Source: Sweltsa coloradensis
Taxonomy: Eukaryota > Arthropoda > Insecta > Plecoptera > Chloroperlidae
Direction of reading: 5' to 3'
Length of the DNA stretch: 64,000 nucleotides
Assembly: GCA_024449915.1 (NCBI GenBank)
Contig: JAMZAV010000167.1
Location: forward strand, 496,001 to 560,000
In this document: piece by piece, positions 59,211-64,000 of the stretch
Numbering within the stretch: position 1 is the first letter of the stretch
How the letters are laid out: each line of letters opens with the position of its first letter
Position numbers and translations under genes: made by a program
Notes under the pieces: model-generated
Told to the model about the DNA's origin: nothing
Databases searched by the model: none
What the model saw: only the letters and a program-made list of their open reading frames with translations

Positions 59211-62200
59211 TAATTGTTCACCGGCAGGTTTCCCGAAAAAAAATATATCGAGCCACCATGCATGCGTCTCACAATTTACGTTTGCGAGTGACAATTTACA
59301 ATAAGTTTTATTCGATTTATTTTACTTTTCAGATTATTTACAGAGGAGGCTCGGTTATTTAGGATTGAACGTCCAAGTGCTGTTGGAAGGACTCAATTAT
59401 AATGATCACATATGACCAAGGTTATACCTTGGAAACAACCTTTAAGTCAGAACTCGGTTACTGGTTTCAAAATGGCGACTTCCCTAATCAGAGCCATGTG
59501 TTAGATTTGTTAGCAATTACGTCTTATGGATATATAGTGACCAATGGTACTAAGAGAGTAACCATGCTAGTTCATTGGCATGATTTGCGAGTGCTATCCA
59601 AATATATACAACTTTAAATTTTATAAAATAAATATTTCATTGAAAAAGCTCTCATCGGTGGAGTTATGATACCGACTCAAATTCAGAAATTATTAAATGA
59701 ACCGTGTTTGTTCGTATGATTTGTGTTCATTTGAGCTGTGTTCTTTTCTGCCAACTCAATTTAATCCCATGTTTGACTTCAAATGATTGAAACCTACAAA
59801 TAAAATAAATATAATAATTCTACATACAACCCTTTACCAATGAAACGAAACACCCTTAGAACTACAGAAGGAGAAGAAAACCATCGTCTGTGTATAGCGA
59901 ATGTATAGGGTAAAGTTGTACAGAGAGCTAACCTATTCACGACTTTACCAGTACACTAACGACCCCAGTCCATTGAAAGAGTAGACATATATCCATACCA
60001 TGGCACACTTTCTGTAAGTTCAAAGGCAAACTTGTCCGCTCTTTATAAACATACATAAAACTGCACTTCTTTACAATGTCCACAAAAATACGTCTTGCGA
60101 TATTCAAAGAAAAATAAATATATTCAACAAAGTTTTTCCTCGACTTTTCAATGCACACGCGGACAACTTTTCACCCCGATCCCTCCACTTCCTCAAACCG
60201 AGTCAAACGTCGCCGAGATTCTTAAGGATGCAAGCAAACCGCAATCCCATTTGCTCCCAGCTTTCTGTTCGGCTGTTGGGAGGTACGCTCAGTGATGGGA
60301 TTAGAACGAATAGCACGCTTAGTTCTATTACTTGAGAGTTGCGACTTGAATTCAATTACACGCAAGTCTTTGCCGACGGATGGGAGCTTGTCTTCCGCGC
60401 TTCTGCCTCGCCGCGACGATTGAGGGTAGGGAGTGCGACTGGAGGCAGACAGAGGCTCCCCGTGTTCCCACAGCATTAGCTTCTTACTTAGTAGACGACG
60501 AAAAGAGTTCGTTTGTGTAAGTTAACGTTCAGGGGCGCGTGATTCAAGCTAAGAACGTTGATGTTAAGAATGGGACAGGATCAGCACTGCAGTGGAAGGG
60601 GACACAAAGGCCTTAGTTCCTAGCTCATTCTGTAATTTTCAACGTGCAACTATTTCAGAAAACAATTATTATGCGAAATATAAAATAAATACATTGTTTA
60701 CATTTAATTGTGTGTTTAATCACGTTTTTTATTTACCAAAATACTAAAAACCTTGAGAACGTAATATTTTTAGTAATAAGATTAATTGTTTAGACCTTTA
60801 TACTTAAAATCTAGACCGGATGGAACGTTCTAGTTTAAACAAAACGTGTACTTATATGGACATAATACTTATGCAAATTAAAGATAACCATTTTCAAATG
60901 TAGCCGTAGGTAGTTTTAAGAAAGGTTAAATGGTTGTTTGGGAGTACTAAACTTAGTTATTATGCATACGTATAAATACTGAATACGGAATAAGAATTTT
61001 CAGTTTGATTTGATAGCTTGGAGAACTATTAAAATACGTTCACTCAGGATAATCGTAAGTTTGTCATTGCTCTTTCAGAATACGAGTTGACGAAAGAAGT
61101 GCCAAGAAAAGCTTTATCCTTCAATCGTCTTTAAGTGTTGAACTAACAGGTCTTTTCGAAATCATGGCTTACGTGAAGATCTTAAATGCAATATCCCCTC
61201 TAACGCCATATCTATCACAGGTTTCCCTTTTTTATCAAAACTTTTCACTTAAACATTAAATTGAAAAGATATGATGTGCCACTGAATAAAATCTCGGGTT
61301 TCGTAGCTACCGCTATAGGATGTCTCGCACTGTGATATAAAAATTCGAGTAAACTAAATCCATAATGCAACACTTGGGAGAGCGGAGAACGCCAAGAGGT
61401 CAAAACAGGGTGGAAGTAAAATCTATGAGCGGGAATTGAAGATAAACCCTGTATAACACAGTCCGTGCACGCCTATACACTATCTATCGGCCGACATGCG
61501 CACGCAGCACAACTAGTGGCAGATATCAGTACTACCATCCGTATAAAACCAACATATCAGGCCGTGTCGTAAACTTTTATTTTCACTTTCGAATTCTGGA
61601 TACAGTTACAGGTCTTCATAAACTATAGCGACGTTAACCTTTACCGAGTTCGTTTTATTGTTGTTATATTTTATAGTTGATAAAATATTGTGTATTGCTA
61701 TGTGTAGGTTGTGCTCGTAATACATAAGTGTGTACAAAAGAGGCAGATAAAAGATAATCGTATATGTTGGCAATTCCACAACAATTTCTAGCTTCATGCG
61801 TGCATATCTGTTTAGCAGACGCAACAAAGTGTCGTTTCTCGATAGCTTGATTAGCTGGGATTTAAATAGGCTAGAAGACACACATTTTATTTATTAGGTA
61901 AATTTAAATAAATATAGTTTCCAACCATATATAAAATGTCTTGACAAAAATTCGCATCTTCACAAACCAAATATAAAAGTAATTTTAAAACAGCATAGTT
62001 AGTAGTGTTGTTGACAAAATACTTGTTCATGTACTAGTAGGCAGTGTACGTTACACGAAAATCGTACATTCTTGTATATGGCTTACCTCAACATAAAAAT
62101 TACATGGCCGTTATCTGCGAGCAAGAGCCACACAAACGTTATTTACTTTTAGATGGCCACGAATAAATAATCTGTTATGCTATATTCATCTATAAATATA

Positions 62201-64000
62201 TTTACTGCCGCTCATACTTTACAAACTTCCATGTTTAAGCAAATACAATAAGTTTAATAGAGAGATGTGGTGTATGGTAGTTTGGAGTACTTAAAATAGC
62301 GATTAAACTCTTATAAATGCACAGTCTGCACGTACGACACACTCAAATTTGAAGTGACAAGCGAGTTGGCTGTTCCGACATTCAAAAACAATATAAAACG
62401 AACTGGGTGGGAATTCTGCATGACAGGTGTTTAATGTTTGAACTCACTAACTTCCATTTCTGTTTTTTTTTTGTTGCACCGACTAACCGGGTCACTAAAC
62501 AAACATCATTCACTTGCCAATAATTTTTAATAAAGTGTGAAACATGCGTTAAGTTATTTTTTGTCCTCGACTGGTACGTAACTTGCTCTTTCATGATGTA
62601 TTTTGTGTCAAGTGATACAAGCTTCCTACGCCAGCAAGTCCTATCATTGGCACTCAAAGTAGATGTTTATCAAGACGCGAATTGGTAATACTCTTGTCTA
62701 AACTCCCAGAGAACGGTCACCCAGCAGCTTCTGTTCCAACATGAGCGCTGCTTAACTTCCACCTCTGAGCCTAGGTGACAACCATACGATACGTAGGTCC
62801 CATTAGATTGATGACCTCGACATCACATCGAAGTAGTGACGTAGTAGGACCACACTCGAGACAAACGTATTCAAATGCTTCCCATAAAGAACATCGATTT
62901 GTGTGGCAACAGCTTCTGTCGGCAAGCCTAACCTACTCTCTCCTTCGTGGAGTGAGGAGAGAGAATGTAAAGTAATAAAAATTCTATAAAAGAACAATTG
63001 AGTTAAAGCCAAGGTAGTAAAGTAAAACGACCTAGCGGAGGCGCGACATTGCCATCAAATGTCAACACCCCATTGCTTTCAATAACATATTGAAAGCGTC
63101 TACCCAGCGACGTCCCGTGCACTTGGCGCCCTCGTGACGACGACGGGCGTCGCTCTGACATACTTACGTCAGGCTCGTCTCAGAGTCGATACTCGATAGT
63201 GTGGCACTCGATTACGTGATCCTCGCTCCTGTCTCGATTAGAGATATCAACATACATTTAAATTAATATAGCAAGAACGAGTATTGTTTTTCAACCGTCA
63301 TATGTGTATTGTATTCACTCCCATTAGATAAACGCAAAATAAATCAATTTCGTTAGTGTGCATATCTATTCGTTTCCATGCACAGCCATTAATAAATCAA
63401 ATTAAGTCCGTCTATTTGTCAATTCTCGGGTTAAATAACAAACAATATTTATCTCTGTGGTGAGTCAACCCTCAAATGTAATAAAAATACATAATAATAC
63501 ACGAGATTAATTTTAATTTCATGGGGCGAGATTCTTCATAATTAACATGGTTGTTATGCTTTGAAAACCGAATGGAAAAACAGTATCTCGTTTGATCCTT
63601 TATGATGGGGTACTTACAACTTAATTAATTAACTTCGTGTTCGTATACACAAATATTTATTTCACGGAAGTGGTTACGAGTTCGTTAGGAATAAAACAAC
63701 GCAAGCTTTGTTTTCAATTCATTTTCACGTAGCTTCGTCTGCGCAGACGCCACGTGTTCCTGAGTTATTACCAGTGTAATCCAAGTACGCTGTAGGCCTT
63801 TACCTAGAGGGCATTTCCAGTTGTTAGGTTTTAGATTTGCTTTATTTGCACCGAGTAACACGTACGTCTCTTGGATTAAAGTAATATTAATTAGTTAGCA
63901 AACACAACAATAACATACAGGGAGCAAACAAGCCGACTTTGACGAGAGGTAGAAGGTACAAGTTACGGAGAAGTTGACGCCTTGACGATATTTATTCCAA
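59211..64000. other. Unique sequence, no supported gene
   Basis: Open frames are at most 91 codons and unrecognised. ACTTCCCTAATCAGAG at about 59480 is a probable SINE-head fragment (compare 38476-38495). 60380-60470 and 63080-63200 are CpG-rich patches. 60640-61020 and 61880-62300 are AT-rich. No inverted termini noticed. Confidence 0.4.

Overview
The window looks like a gene-poor piece of an animal (metazoan) nuclear genome, most likely a large invertebrate genome; the species cannot be fixed from this sequence. The reasons are an AT-rich composition (a little over one third G+C by eye), no operon-like packing, no long open reading frame (the longest is 169 codons), and abundant tRNA-derived short interspersed repeats (SINEs), foldback and Helitron-like elements, microsatellites and homopolymers. 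I found no recognisable protein-coding exon, rRNA gene or intact tRNA gene, so the window is probably intergenic or lies inside a very long intron. Almost everything that can be supported is repeat biology.

Layout. 1-9 kb: mostly unique AT-rich DNA with two copies (187-390, 6233-6412) of a SINE-like family that carries the complement of a tRNA 3' end, a 126-bp-spaced direct repeat near 5.3 kb and a 143-bp tandem repeat at 6.8-7.2 kb. 9.1-11.65 kb: one large inverted-repeat (foldback) element whose arms are themselves tandem arrays. 11.7-21 kb: unique sequence with a cluster of perfect palindromes at 15.45-15.59 kb and a tRNA-related SINE at 19 kb. 21-26 kb: the densest repeat block, with a decayed Helitron-like element, a tRNA-Lys-like remnant, a ~100-bp tandem array, and about 455-bp units each holding a long hairpin. 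A complete 765-bp Helitron-like element sits inside one of these units. 31-32 kb: a minisatellite, a near-identical 222-bp tandem duplication and a G-quadruplex motif. 36-43 kb: three tRNA-related SINEs, another tRNA-like remnant, another copy of the tRNA-end family and two more full-length Helitron-like elements (36493-37277 minus, 41643-42440 plus). 44.1-45 kb: an 85-bp tandem array whose middle units look scrambled. 48-50.8 kb: a TTAA-flanked non-autonomous DNA element and a possible distant relative. 54.5-56 kb: two more copies of the tRNA-end family and a long GAAA-type purine tract. 57.7-59.2 kb: the longest open frame and another tRNA-derived SINE. The remainder to 64 kb is unannotatable.

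The most informative observation is that the Helitron-like copy at 22950-23714 has a paralogous empty site at about 24160-24180. This fixes its ends and shows insertion without target duplication, next to an A/T junction. The three full-length copies share a start TTGGATGAGCG, an inverted copy of that motif about 30 bases before the end, a short terminal hairpin and the terminus CTAG. This layout is that of Helentron/DINE-like non-autonomous Helitrons. No gene system (defence, metabolic or otherwise) is visible, and I do not claim one.
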